In this document: piece by piece, positions 1 to 10,999 of the stretch
Layout: every line of letters begins with the position of its first letter
Position numbering within the stretch: position 1 is the first letter of the stretch
Assembly (NCBI RefSeq): GCF_921293095.1
Contig: NC_060259.1
Coordinates: 24,497,812-24,561,811 of the forward strand
DNA length: 64,000 nt
Direction: 5' to 3'
Source: Ischnura elegans
Lineage: Eukaryota; Arthropoda; Insecta; Odonata; Coenagrionidae
The notes under the pieces: model-generated
Seen by the model: only the letters and a program-made list of their open reading frames with translations
Database searches by the model: none
Told to the model about the DNA's origin: nothing
Translations under genes and position numbers: made by a program

Positions 1-1289
1 TCACAAGATGGTAGATTGTGTTGGAAGTTCGTCTATATTATCGCTACTAAATTGAAACATTAATAGTCTGGCTTCCTCAGAGCTTCCTGTCGCCCTCCAG
101 GCAAGGTATTTTTAAGTTGAAAGTATCATCGACAGCTTCGAGGTGGAAATAAGTTCACCATAAGACTCTACCGGACTGCCAAAAGAATACACATTTCACA
201 TGAGTATACGCTTTCGCCAATATTATACGCAAGTCTCACTTTGTTATGAACTATAAAACATTACAGATGCACATCAGCTACCTATCCATTTCTCGGCATC
301 GACTTTCCGAGCCGACGAAGTCTACAGTTTCACTAAAATACCCTGTTATCATGATGGAATCAGTAACAGGAAGCTTGCTAGGATCAGCCTAAGAATAACC
401 ATATGCCTTCATCTTTACGCAATCTATCGCTTTCAATGGAGGAGAAATAGATCAAATAATAGCCCTGAAGTCACAATGAACAACTCCGATACGTCTGCAC
501 TTCAATAAATGAATCATAACCACGCCGTCGCATTTATTCAAGTATGCAACCTATACTATGGCCGTGCCGCCGTGCCTCGTACTGAACTATGACGTCACTT
601 TTCTACTAGCCAATCATCGGGCGTTTTCGCTTCTCACTTGCATTTGAAAATTCTCGTGATCTTTGATGCATTAAATATCGCAAACCACGTCATAAAATAA
701 TAAAAAAACTTTCACCGAGGTATGCAAACATGTATTTTTAAATAATTTTGGGGCTATTGATTATATCTGAAATATATGCAAGTTCCCTATTGAGTAATTC
801 TTTTGTGATTGTTCCTCCACAGACGATACTGAAAAATCAAATATTAGTTAGACTTACGAAGAAAGACGCACTGGGTATGACTTTTGGTGCATTTGGGCTG
901 AGGCATGTATAAATATTTCATTACTTCTCTAAAAGTTGGTAACATCGATTTGTTTAACGCCGACGAGGCGCCAATTAAGAAACAAGTCGTCTCACTACTC
1001 ATCATATTTTACCTTCCACCATCTTCCGATTTATATTATCAAGGATGAACTCCCTCCTAGCAGCACACGCAGGATGAATTTTGCTGTACTCGAGGCGTGG
1101 GTGGGGGAGAAGCGAGCAGGGAGGGGACGGGATTGGCCTGCCGCTCTTGTGTCCGTGACGCTGCGTGGGCGTTGGAATATTTTCTTCGCGGACGCGGACT
1201 CAAATAAGGCATTTTGTGGCTAAACGGTGGCAGATACGTAAAAATGCACGAAATTTTCGAGGGCAGTAACTCGGCAAAATCTATAGGAA
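1..1289. other. Left-edge stretch without a recognised gene
   Basis: I see no convincing coding exon or complete repeat here. The short open frames around 936-1380 overlap on opposite strands and show no family resemblance. The segment may be intergenic DNA or degenerate transposon sequence. Confidence 0.4.
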
Positions 1290-1473
1290 ATGACCATAAA
1301 ATATTACATTTTTCGAAATTGGTCCCTCCCCCCCTAAATCTCATTTGAGCGAGGGTCAGGGGTTCACCTAGAGGTCTCAAATTTTTCAGGCCTTATTTTT
1401 GATCGGTCCCACAACTTTTTTTCAATGGGCCAGATGGATTTGAAAAAAATCGATTTTTGCGATCCGCCCTAGT
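1290..1473. repeat. Partial dispersed repeat, one end only
   Basis: The stretch has alternating poly-C and poly-T blocks and ends in a motif (ATCGATTTTTGCGATCCGCC) that looks like the terminal part of a DNA-transposon MITE. I could not find a matching inverted end to the left, so it is probably truncated. The LINE begins just to its right. Confidence 0.3.
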
Positions 1474-1499
1474 GTCGGGCACGGCAGCGAGGTCGGCAA

Positions 1500-4491
1500 G
1501 GTCCTCGGGGTCGTCAACATGCGAAATCCTTGCAGGGACTTATCATCATCAGCAGCAGCAATGAAGAAAGAAGAAAAGAAGACCAAGAAGATGGAGAAAA
1601 AGAAGTCGACTATGTAGGGACGTGGAATGTGAGGACTATGATGAGGGCGGGGAAGTTAGAAAATATCAAAAGGGAAATGGATAAAGGGAGGATAGATATC
1701 TTAGGATTATGCGAGGTGAGGTGGAGGGATGGACTATTGGAGTGATGGGTATAGGGTTATATATAGTGGAGGGGAGGAAAGCCAGCGAGGGGGTAGCTTT
1801 AGTATTAAACGGGAAGATGGGTAAGCGTGTGGTAGGCATAGACCAGGTAAGCGATAGGATTCTGGTGGTAGAAATTGAGGCGCGGCCCGCCAACCTTGTA
1901 GTGGTCCAAGTTTACATGCCCACTAGCAATCATAGGGAGGAAGAAGTAGATGAGGTGTATGAACACCTCGAGGAAATAATTAGAGACACACCGGGTAAGA
2001 AAAATCTGGTAGTGATGGGGGACTGGAACGCTTTACTCGGGGAAGGGAGGGATGGATACGAAATAGGAGAATTTGGATTAGGAATTCGGAACGACAGGGG
2101 CGAGAAAGCACCAGAATTTTGCAGGAGAAACAAGTTATTCATCACAAACACGTGGCTCAATCATCATTAAGGGCGAAGGTACACATGGAAAAGTCCAGGC
2201 GATGTGAGGAGATATCAAATAGACTACATTATGGTAAGATAGAGGTTTAGGAATGGTGTGAAAAACTCGCGCAGCTTCCCTGCAGCGGATGCGGATTCGG
2301 ACCACAATCTAGTGCTCATGAAATGCAACGTAAGATTCAAAATACTTACGAAAGTTAGGAAGGCAAAGAAATGGAACGTAGAAGCCCTGAAGGGGAGTAT
2401 GAGGAGTGAATATCAGGAACTAGTGGACATTAGTACACGGGAGATTGAAAGTACTAAGGCTGTTGAGGAAAGATGGGATAGTATTAAAACGGGAATAGTG
2501 AAAGCGGCGGAGAAGCCTATTGGTTGCGTTGACAGTAGAAGGATAAAGAAGCCGTGAATAACGGAGAACATGCGATGAGGGAAATGGAGGAGAGGAGGAA
2601 GTGGAAGAACGTGGACACAGAACAGGGCAAAAGTATGTATAGGGAACTGAATAATCGATTACGACGTGAAACTAAGAGGGCAAGGGAGGCTTGGTGGAAA
2701 AGACTGTGAGGAAATGGAAAAATTTCAGAAGGATGGAGAAGTAGGCGCCAGTAGTTGTACGCCAAAGTTAAGTCACTATCGGGCAGCAAAAGATGGCAAG
2801 CCGTATCTAAAATTAAGGCTAAAGATGGGAGGATGCTAACCGAGCGAGAAGAGGTACAGAGTAGATGGAAGGAATACGTGGAGGACCTGTATGACGGAAC
2901 GAACAGACCAGAGAGATTGACTCTAGAGGAGGAAAGTGCAGTGGAGGAGGATAATCTTGGGCCGGAGATATTAGATTCGGAAATAGAGAGAGCACTTCGT
3001 GATATGAAGGCTAGGAAAGCAGTAGGCGTGGACAATATCCTGTGTGAGCTTCTGAAGAATCTAGGTAAGGAAGGTAAGAAAAGGTTTTTCGAACTAGTGC
3101 GCAGGATCTATGAGGAGGGATGTTGGCCGGAGGATTTCGTGAAGACGGTTTTAATTCCGCTTCCGAAAAAGAAGAAAGCTGTGGAATGCGGATATTTTGG
3201 GACTATCAGCCTAATATCGCATGCGGTGAAAGTGGTGCTGAGGATATTGAACAGACGAATGGAGGCGAGGGCAAACGAGTATTTGGGCGAAGATCAGTTT
3301 GGTTTCAGAAAAGGGAAGTCAACTCGTGATGCAATAGCAATAATGAGGTCCCTCGTGGAGAGGAACCTAGAATATGACCAGGACGTATATGCGTGTTTCG
3401 TGGATTTTGAAAAAGCGTTTGATAGGGTGAACCGGGTTAAGTTAATGGATATTCTGAAGAGAATAGGTGTAGATTGGAGGGAGAGACGACTGTTTCCTAA
3501 TCAGTATATGGCCCAGACTGCGGAAGTGAAGGTAGCGGACGGAGAATCTGGGTATGGGCAAGCATTGGCCGAGGTGTGAGGCAAGGCTTTCCTCTATCAC
3601 CGCTGCTTTTTAACGTGTACGCTGAAGAGATGGTAAGGGAAGCATGGGATGAGTTAGAAGCTGGAATAAACGTGGGAGGAATGATGTTAAAATCAGTGAG
3701 ATTCGCGGATGATCAGGCGTTGATTAGCCAGTCAGCGAGGGGGCTTCAGGCTCTAGTGGATGCGTTATACGAGCATTGCGAGGAGTACGGGATGAGAATT
3801 AATCACAAAAACTAAGGTAATGCGGTTTTGTAAAGCATCACGAGCGAGGAATGTGAGACTCAAGATAAAGGTAGGTGGTGAAAAACTTGAGCAGGTTGAG
3901 CAATTCAACTATTTAGGCAGTACGTTAGAGGAAAACGATTACAGTAGTAAGGGCATCAGGAAGAGAATTGCATTAGCGAAGGAGGCGTTCATGAACAGGA
4001 AGGAGATTCTGGGAGGATCGTTATGTAAGAGTTTAAAGAAAAGGTTAGTGAAGAGTTTGGTTTGGAGTGTAGCTCTCTACGGTGCGGACACTGTGGAAAG
4101 AAGACGAGAGAAGATTGGAGGCATTCGATATGTGGGTATGGAGAAAAATTTAGAGGGTGAAATGGACGGAGAGGAAAAGGAACGACGAAGTGCTGGATAT
4201 GGTTGGCGAGGAGAGGCAGATTTTAGATGAGATACGGAGGAGGCAGAAGGTATGGATGGAGTTAGTGCTTAGCGGTGAGGGGATGTTGAAAATGGTGTTA
4301 GAGGGTAGAATGTTAGGGAAACGAGGGAGGGGAAGGAAAAGAATAGGATTTTTAGATAGATTGAAAGAGAGTAGGCCTTACAGTGAATTGAAGAAGGCAC
4401 CGCTGGAAGGAAAGGGAGGCTCCCAGATCACTTCTTGAATACTCCATGGAAACCTACCTTAATCGGTGGAATACTATAATAATAATAATTA
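1500..4491 (+). mobile_element. LINE family A, near full-length, frameshifted non-LTR retrotransposon
   Basis: This is a degenerate single-ORF LINE carrying an apurinic-type endonuclease followed by a reverse transcriptase. Seen in the endonuclease part: TWNVRTM near 1620, a LGLCEVRW block near 1700, VVMGDWNALLG near 2010-2045, and SDHNLV near 2295. Seen in the RT part: GFRKGKSTRDA (3300-3335), the catalytic-type FVDFEKAFDRV (3397-3430), RQGFPLSPLLFNVYAEEM (3579-3632), the catalytic RFADDQALI (3700-3725) and NYLGSTL (3907-3927). The open frames (1530-1745, 1709-2170, 2258-2557, 2755-3579, 3576-3815, 3820-4230, 4157-4438) sit in different phases, so at least five frameshifts or stops separate them and the copy is dead. 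It ends in an (AAT)n tail near 4470-4491. The endonuclease resembles that of RTE-like elements often annotated as craniofacial development protein 2-like; the clade assignment is an inference. Fragments of the same family lie at 27545-27770 and 56950-57365. Confidence 0.9.
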
Positions 4492-5349
4492 GCGAAGACT
4501 TTTTTGGTCCTCTTAGTAGTCTGACACATTATTTCTCCTTGTATAAATGAGCTGAGTTTCCGCCGCGACCAAGAATATAAACGCTGGCCAGGCCCGGTTC
4601 CAGTCATTTTTCTAAGCGAACAACATTCCACCTCAAATCACACCCTCAACCTTTTATCTCCTTGTTTGATCAGTACTGAACGTTGGAGTGAGCGCTTAGG
4701 CACCTTTTGCTTGGTGGCTGTGTACTTTGCCTGCCCCTTAAACCGGCCCTGACGCTGGCCCACAATCGATCTAAAAATATCCAATTCAAGTGACGAGTTG
4801 CCATAGCTAAGTTATGGCATGGTGATCTGAAAGGCGTCGATATGATACCAAAAAAAAACTTCAGCCGCTACTTCAAATAACTATAACATATTTTTCGAGA
4901 CATGAAGGCACAACTCAATTTTATTGAAGAATTTAAATTTCTTCAAGTAATTTACTCATCACTCAAATATGCCTTTCAGTGCATAACAAAAAATCTGTAG
5001 ATTATAACTTCAATAGGTAATAAAAGTGAAATGTACTTCAAATTTGTGTTACTGATATGGAGCAACACACGCTCAATTTGTGGGGTGATCGCTTCTATAA
5101 CTTCAAAGTTGAGCTTCTACAGCATATGCTTAAATAGCTGAAGCGAGTGCATGCCAGGGAAACATTGGCGATAGGGGAAGGAGCAATGCACTCGCAGGGC
5201 TAATTCTCCCAGATCTACCGGCGCGCAAGCATCACTCCTCCTCGACCAGTCCTCTTTCATGATGTATTACTAATTAAAAATTGATATGTTTTATCAATGT
5301 AATTTTCTGAGCATGTAGCATATAGAATAGACCCTTTCCAACACATACC
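4492..5349. other. Stretch between two LINEs, nothing recognised
   Basis: No coding exon, RNA gene or repeat end could be supported here. It is probably intergenic sequence flanking the two retrotransposon copies. Confidence 0.4.
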
Positions 5350-5869
5350 TCATCATCATCATCACTGGTCATTAATCCTAAGATTGGTTTGACGCAGCTC
5401 TCCACACAATTCTCAAATCAGCTAATCTTTTCACACCCACGTAATTCTTCTCTTTCACATCCTTCTTTACCTGTTCCATAAATTTTTTTCAAGGTCTTCC
5501 TTTCCCGTTCTTGCCATCCACTTGTCCCTCGACGATTGTCTTCATCAGGCCATCATGTCTCAAGATGTGGTCCCGACTTCTTATTTAGGTTTTCATGAGA
5601 TTTCTCTCCTCCTCGTCTTAGGACTTCCTCATTACTAACTCGGTCGGTCCATTTGATCCTCGTCCTTCTTCTGTTGCACCACATTTCGAAGGCCTCTCTA
5701 TCCTTTTCCTCCGCTGCTATAATTTTCCATGCCTCTCTTCGGTATAGAAGCATATTCCAAATATTGGTTCCTTTAAATTGTTTCTTTACTTCCATTTTTA
5801 GGCTCCCCGCTGTAAGCAGGTCTCTCTTTTGATGGAATGCTCTCTTCGCTTGGGCTATTCTGCTGATAA

Positions 5870-6394
5870 CAGTAGCGGATGCAGAGAAATCTGAAGGGTG
5901 GGGCAAAGGCGTACCCAGGATCATAAGTAGGGGGGGAAAGCCATGGTCTAGGAGAGGGCAAGCCAAGTTGTGACATTTGATAAATTAGTTTTATTTTAGT
6001 AACATATCTTATACTAATACATATAATTTTTCGTGGGTTTAAAGAAAATTTGTTGAATACTTTCATTTCAATTCAGTTCTGATTTTGCTTAAAAACTTTA
6101 GCGATTTTTGCTTCTAGGGGGGGGGGGGGGGCAGCTGCCTCCCCTGCCCCTCGCCCTGGGTACGCCCATGGGGTGGGGCGCAAAAGATATCTTGAGTCAC
6201 ATTTACTTTTATCGTAATAAAGAATAATCATGTCGGATGAAAAGTTTAAGAAATTTTTCATTAAAGTGATTATTCACATTTACAAGACAATGCCATCTTA
6301 TGATATCAAAAAGTCACAATTGTGGCTCTGCAATGTTTGGCAATGGTGGAGGACCCGCAAGGGGGCGCGCGCCCCCAATATGTATCCGCCACCG
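5870..6394. mobile_element. hAT-like MITE (outer), inserted in LINE family B
   Basis: The inverted ends are CAGTAGCGGATGCA at the left and the reverse complement of CGGTGGCGGATACA at the right (11 of 14 matching). A perfect 8-bp duplication, GCTGATAA, flanks it at 5862-5869 and 6395-6402. The duplicated bases belong to the interrupted LINE, which confirms the junctions. An 8-bp duplication and a CAGTGGCGGAT-like end are typical of hAT-superfamily non-autonomous elements. No transposase is encoded. A second MITE sits inside it at 5904-6170. Confidence 0.85.
5904..6170. mobile_element. hAT-like MITE (inner), inserted in the outer MITE
   Basis: The ends are CAAAGGCGTACCCAGG and the inverted CATGGGCGTACCCAGG, 14 of 16 bases matching, followed internally by G-rich and C-rich blocks including a long G run at about 6117-6131. 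A perfect 8-bp duplication GGGTGGGG flanks it (5896-5903 and 6171-6178). The element is 267 bp, encodes nothing, and is younger than the outer copy that it splits. Confidence 0.85.
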
Positions 6395-6902
6395 GCTGAT
6401 AATTTCGTTCTTACATCTCCTACTTCCCAAATAACAGAAATCATCCACCTCTTCCAGTTTTTGCTTACCTATTTTAACATATACCTATATCTAAAATATG
6501 AAAGTTATATCTCAGTATTTTCTCAAGGGTAAAATTTGATATGCAGGCTAATGTTGACAAATGTTGGTTCGAAGATTTTCGCGGCGTTTATCAGATAATC
6601 ACTGCATTTTCTTCGGGTTCTCCCCGCTCCATTGGCTTGTGTTGACAACAGTTTCGCTGAAATTGCAATCAGCGTCATCAGGTCTTAGGTGAAGACTTTG
6701 ACTGCAATGTCAGCGAGACTGGTGTCCACAAAAGCCAACGGATGCTGCGATAACCCAAAGAAAATACAGAAGTCATAATGATGACAAATTTCTAGTAATG
6801 TGTGAGTACCCCGATTTTTCAAAACTATAGCATAGTTTTCAAACAAGTATTGCGTCACCAGATATATCAAAATACGACCGGTGGAGCAAGAGTGACTTTT
6901 GA

Positions 6903-7113
6903 GGCCGTTTTACACGGGGCTCGTCATCGGGCGGGTTAGCACTGAAAGCATGTTGAAATTGCGAGAATGGAAGCTTGGAATTAGAGTAGGGGCTATTTTG
7001 CCGTCCCGCATCCACGCATGCGTTCTATCAATTCACCACTAGCACGGCGCAATTTTGATTGCGCATTGGTACACACGTCGGATTGCGCAATCACGTGCCC
7101 CGTGTAAAACGGC
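6903..7113. mobile_element. MITE with GGCCGTTTTACACGGGGC ends, copy 1
   Basis: The terminal inverted repeats GGCCGTTTTACACGGGGC and GCCCCGTGTAAAACGGC are perfect over 16-17 bp. The flanks share TTTTGA/TTTTAA, a possible imperfect target duplication. The interior is non-coding and contains a block (AGCTTGGAATTAGAGTAGGG) shared with the copy at 30544-30760. A third copy is at 39513-39748. The superfamily is uncertain. Confidence 0.75.
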
Positions 7114-7214
7114 TTTTAAGAAAGGAGTCTCGCTGTGATGGGCACAGTGAGGCCCCCATGTCGACAATGAGAGAGCAAAGGATATGCTCGCCCGCATCTG
7201 AAGGTAGCCGCGCT

Positions 7215-7512
7215 CAGGGGCGCAGCTAGGAATTAAGGCTGGGGGGTTTAGGTGCAACTAATACTGGGTGTGCTGAGGTATAGTATATCCATCAGGATAC
7301 GCGGTAGGTGCGAGATTAATAAATTGCGGAATTTTAAAGATAAATGGTTCAAAATGGTGAGTTTTAAGGCTTTCTGAGGGATATTTCATTCATCCTTACA
7401 CTATTCTATTAGTAATATCAATCCAATTAAGTAAAATGGATTAAACTTAAAAATTTCTCTGAGCTCTGGGGGGGGGGTTTATCCCCCATAACCCCCCCTC
7501 GCTGCGCCACTA
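7215..7512. mobile_element. hAT-like MITE with G-run end (CAGGGGCGCAGCTAGG)
   Basis: The left end is CAGGGGCGCAGCTAGG and the inverted right end is TAGTGGCGCAGCGAGG. The flanks GCCGCGCT (7207-7214) and GCCACGCT (7513-7520) form an 8-bp target duplication with one mismatch. A G-run and a C-run sit just inside the right end. A second copy in opposite orientation lies in an NSUN4 intron at 40963-41276. Confidence 0.8.
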
Positions 7513-7520
7513 GCCACGCT

Positions 7521-8436
7521 AACTGTCCAGGGAATCCTTAATTTACTTTTAGAGAAAAAAAGGCCAAGGATGGAGGATCTCGCAAGGTTGCAATCCTGTG
7601 GTCGAGTATACACGTCCGCGACTGTATCTCAGGAGGGGTATAAGCCGGGTAGGACGAGCGAGAAAAGAGGCCCTGCCGCGATGATGAGCCCGACTACGCA
7701 TCCCAGTCAGGGATAGGAATGGAAAGTAGAGAGATAAAAGAATCTTGCGCTGTCATTAAGGCGACGTGAGCTACCACGCGCGAAACCAAATTTGATCTTC
7801 CAAGAGGAAGAGAAGACTACCCCACACCGGTGATTATCCAGATATTTTTTCTTGATAGAAAATAAGGCATTCAATTTGGAAGATTGTCTCTGGATTTTTC
7901 TCATGATGATTTTGGCAACCTATCAATTCAAGTGACAGTAACGAAAACATATTTTCGATGATTGCGAGCCGAGAACAACGTAAGACTCAGTTGAGTAATT
8001 CTTAATGAAGACAACCGATTTAATACCAAATTTAAGTGTAATATAAAATATTAGTAAATTAAATAATATGCAATAAAAAATAGGCACTAGTCTGTGACAC
8101 TATTAGATAAAATAGGGATGTACCGCAATTCTTCTATGCGGCGAGCAGCGGACATCTTAAATAGTAAAAATTTTCACTTCAACGGGGGCCGGCCCCCTCA
8201 TTATATACGTCCCTCTGCAGTGACCTCTGTTGACAAATATCCAGTGGTTTTCATACTCAGAGCCGAATATTCCCTCTTCCCGCTTTTATGTGTTAGCTCC
8301 TAAAATCTTGGTTATTCCACTAGTACCAATAACTTAGCGGTCATAGATAGGTAACCCCCAATCCAAGAGAGCTTTTAGGCCAGCATTAGAACGCAAGAGT
8401 CAGTTGCACTTGGCACTGGTACGTGCAACAGAAGCA
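7521..8436. other. Non-coding stretch, nothing recognised
   Basis: No exon, RNA gene or repeat boundary could be supported. Short open frames such as 7707-7904 and 8094-8303 look like chance. Confidence 0.4.
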
Positions 8437-8444
8437 CTCATGGC

Positions 8445-8964
8445 TAGGGTGACCAGACGTGCAGATTTATTCGGACATGTTCTCCTTTTTAGATGTTCGT
8501 CCAGTGTTCGGGCAGATTTTTAAAGTATCAGATAATGTCCTCCTATCTGGTCATTTTGATTACATATAAAATAAATCTGTTGATATATATTTGGAACTTC
8601 TCAAAATTTTTTAATATTTCTTCAGCATACCAGGGCACACTGCAAATGTAGAAAGGGTACTATCTCTTTTTTAATCTGAGTGGACAAATTGAACATTGCC
8701 TCAGTAATGGGACTCGCAATGGTCAATTACAATTTCAAACAATATTCTTGGATGGAATTTTTTAGAATTTGGTTGAAAATCCTAATATTGATTGAAAAAA
8801 TTGGATTCACAGAAAAATATATTAAAGCTTAATGAAAATAAATTTTCATTATTCTTCATTATGAAATCGTTGTTATTTTTCATGTGTCCTATTTTTTCCC
8901 CCTCTGTCCTCCTTTCTCACAGGGTGCTGTCCTCTTTTTCATTTCTTGGCATCTGGTCACTCTA
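8445..8964. mobile_element. hAT-like non-autonomous element (TAGGGTGACCAGA ends)
   Basis: The left end TAGGGTGACCAGA matches the inverted right end TAGAGTGACCAGA at 12 of 13 positions. The flanks CTCATGGC (8437-8444) and CTCACGAC (8965-8972) agree at 6 of 8 positions, consistent with an old 8-bp duplication. GGTGACCAGA-type ends are common among hAT elements. The interior is non-coding. Confidence 0.7.
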
Positions 8965-9001
8965 CTCACGACCCCCTTTCACGAGATGCCTACATCCCAA
9001 C

Positions 9002-9279
9002 CAGTGGTGTAATTACGAATATGCCTTGGGGAGATGAGGGGATTGGGGGGCAAAACAGAGAGCCCAGGAAATTTTTTGAAAACTAACATGAAATGCAATG
9101 AAAAATAACAAGCCTGGAAATGAATTTTACATCATTTTGGCACTTAAAAGTTAACTTTATGCAGATGCAGTTATTATACATCAAATATAGACAACATTGT
9201 TGAATATTTTTTATTTATTTCTCTGAGGCTTTGGGGGGGATACATCCCCTCATTCCCCCCCCTTATAGTTATGCCACCG
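9002..9279. mobile_element. hAT-like MITE with G-run ends, old copy
   Basis: The ends CAGTGGTGTAATTA and the inverted CGGTGGCATAACTA are related to the CAGTGGCGTA-type ends of the other MITEs here. G-rich and C-rich blocks flank the interior (9030-9053 and 9233-9262). The flanking octamers ATCCCAAC and ATCTGAAT agree at only 5 of 8 positions, so the copy is old or the boundary is slightly off. Confidence 0.6.
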
Positions 9280-9287
9280 ATCTGAAT

Positions 9288-10090
9288 GAGAAATATGGTT
9301 GGATCCTGATACGCCCACAAGGAGACACCTGAAAGACAGGCTCAGGGCTAGTGATGGCAAATGCCACTCTTCATTGAGAGCTGCCTCACACGCCACACAG
9401 GGCTCACTCCAACATGCTGCTTGCACCGTGCAACTCCTAGGATTCGTTAAGGCCTCGGGGATGAGGGGAAAAAGTAGGGGAGTGGAAGGAGAGGATGTAA
9501 TGGGGGTGTGTGGAATGGAAGAGAAGGGGGCATCCAATAATTACATGAGGTGTAAAGGAGGGGAGGGGGTAAAGCCGATTCTCATCCAATCCCATGTGGG
9601 GACGAGGGGCGTCTTGGCAAGTATCACATAATATTTTTTCCGCAAGAAACAGTTTAAAATGTGATTCTAGACTAAGATCTTAGGATTCTTAACTAAATAA
9701 AAATTATTAAACAAGTAGTTATTTTTATAATAAATACAAAGCAACGAAGCATAGATTACCATATTTACACTGAAAATACACATTTTGAACAATCTCACTT
9801 GAGATTACAGGTAGGGGCTGAGCCCTCAAGGGGTGCCTCCCAGCATTTCCTATCGAATTGCCCATTTCGTATTGTTTCCTTCCCACTCCACACTCGTAAT
9901 ATGCCTATGACAAGTGCCCAAATGTAGGCCCATCTGCTGGAAAGAAAGAAAGGAGGGTTGCCCCAGATTATTGGGGGTCACTCCTGGCAGGACAATCTGC
10001 CAGGCTAGAGGGAAAAAAGAGGGGAGGCTGGTAGCTAAAATCATGTAATCCTGTAGCTAAAGAGTTATAAATATGTCCTGGGATTCTCAC
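9288..10090. other. Non-coding stretch, nothing recognised
   Basis: There are two overlapping opposite-strand open frames at 9250-9631 of low-complexity composition and no family resemblance. No repeat ends were identified. Confidence 0.35.
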
Positions 10091-10093
10091 TGC

Positions 10094-10827
10094 TCCTTCT
10101 ACAGAGTTGCATGTTTGTGCCAACTAGCTGGCACACTGCCCATCACCATACATTCTTCCCCCTCTTCCAAAGGGGTGAGCAAAATACTTCAGTTAATAAG
10201 TGATATGTGAAATGCTGCAGTTCATTGGGATAATTCTGAGATTTTCACCCCACCTTGCTGAGAAAGTCAGTTAAAAGAAGTATCCAGGTAGGGTGGGTGG
10301 TGATATTCAATTTTTTAACTCTGATTGATAACCAAACCTGACTGATAACCAAAAGATCATTTATTTTTGGATTATTTAAAAATTTTAAAATCCTGCAAAT
10401 TGTTTTTGTAAAACTCACAAAATGTCGAATTGAAAATTCTGTGCTTCAATCTATCTTGTGCTGCATCTATGTTCAGAAATGCCTAACTGGTAAAGGAGAG
10501 TATAACAGCTTCTTTTTGCAAACATGATAAAATGCTTGGATCCAAAATGCTGATAGTTGATATGATAAGACTATGAGTAATCCACTGATTGATTATGCAT
10601 ATTCCATGCATGTAAGCATTGAAATTTAGTTTTAGTTGGTGAATTAAAGGGAGGGAAAGGCTCACATATATGCGCAAATTCTCAGCACATGCTGAGAATA
10701 TGCAGGGAATCTTCGCCTTTCACACCCTCAATGTTTTTTACTCCTTTGGAAGAGGGGGAGGAATGAGTGGTGATGGGCAGTGTGTGAGGGAGTCAGCACA
10801 AACATGAATTGGAAGTCTAAGAAGGTA
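10094..10827. mobile_element. Element bounded by long inverted repeats
   Basis: An arm at about 10094-10178 is matched in inverted orientation by about 10741-10827. The best conserved core reads CACTGCCCATCACCA on the left and its inverse TGGTGATGGGCAGTG on the right, with flanking blocks such as GGAAGAGGGGGA and CATGTTTGTGC also shared. The arms are roughly 80% similar and the interior of about 560 bp has no coding potential. Length and layout suggest a foldback or long-TIR DNA element; I could not define target duplications. Confidence 0.55.
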
Positions 10828-10999
10828 CCAATATTCTCAGAATATGTGCTCAGCATATGTTCTGTGACAGGATGACAACACATAAGTCAGCCTATGACGA
10901 CAATAAACTATTGACAGGGTATGCCCTTTCCAAGGAATGCTAACTTCAGACACTAAGTACCTCAACATTGAAAGACAAAATTTAAATCACTGACTCAGA

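Larger units (their letters stand above)
5350..6480 (-). mobile_element. LINE family B, 3' fragment, split by a nested MITE insertion
   Basis: On the minus strand the sequence reads as the C-terminal end of a non-LTR retrotransposon. At 6402-6475 it encodes EEVDDFCYLGS. It continues beyond the insertion (5553-5861) with SRIAQAKRAFHQKRDLL and then a WCNRRRTRIKWTDRVSNEEVL block. The 3'UTR ends at a (CAT)n tract near 5351. The reading is interrupted exactly at 5870-6394 by a MITE whose 8-bp flanks are duplicated LINE sequence. Two more 3' fragments of this family, 53860-54300 and 60228-60525, lie on the plus strand. All copies are truncated and carry stops. Confidence 0.85.

Noticed and set aside
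9250-9631. Overlapping open frames on both strands
   Set aside because: Composition is repetitive (GGGG/CCCC rich), the frames shadow each other, and no domain or splice context supports coding.
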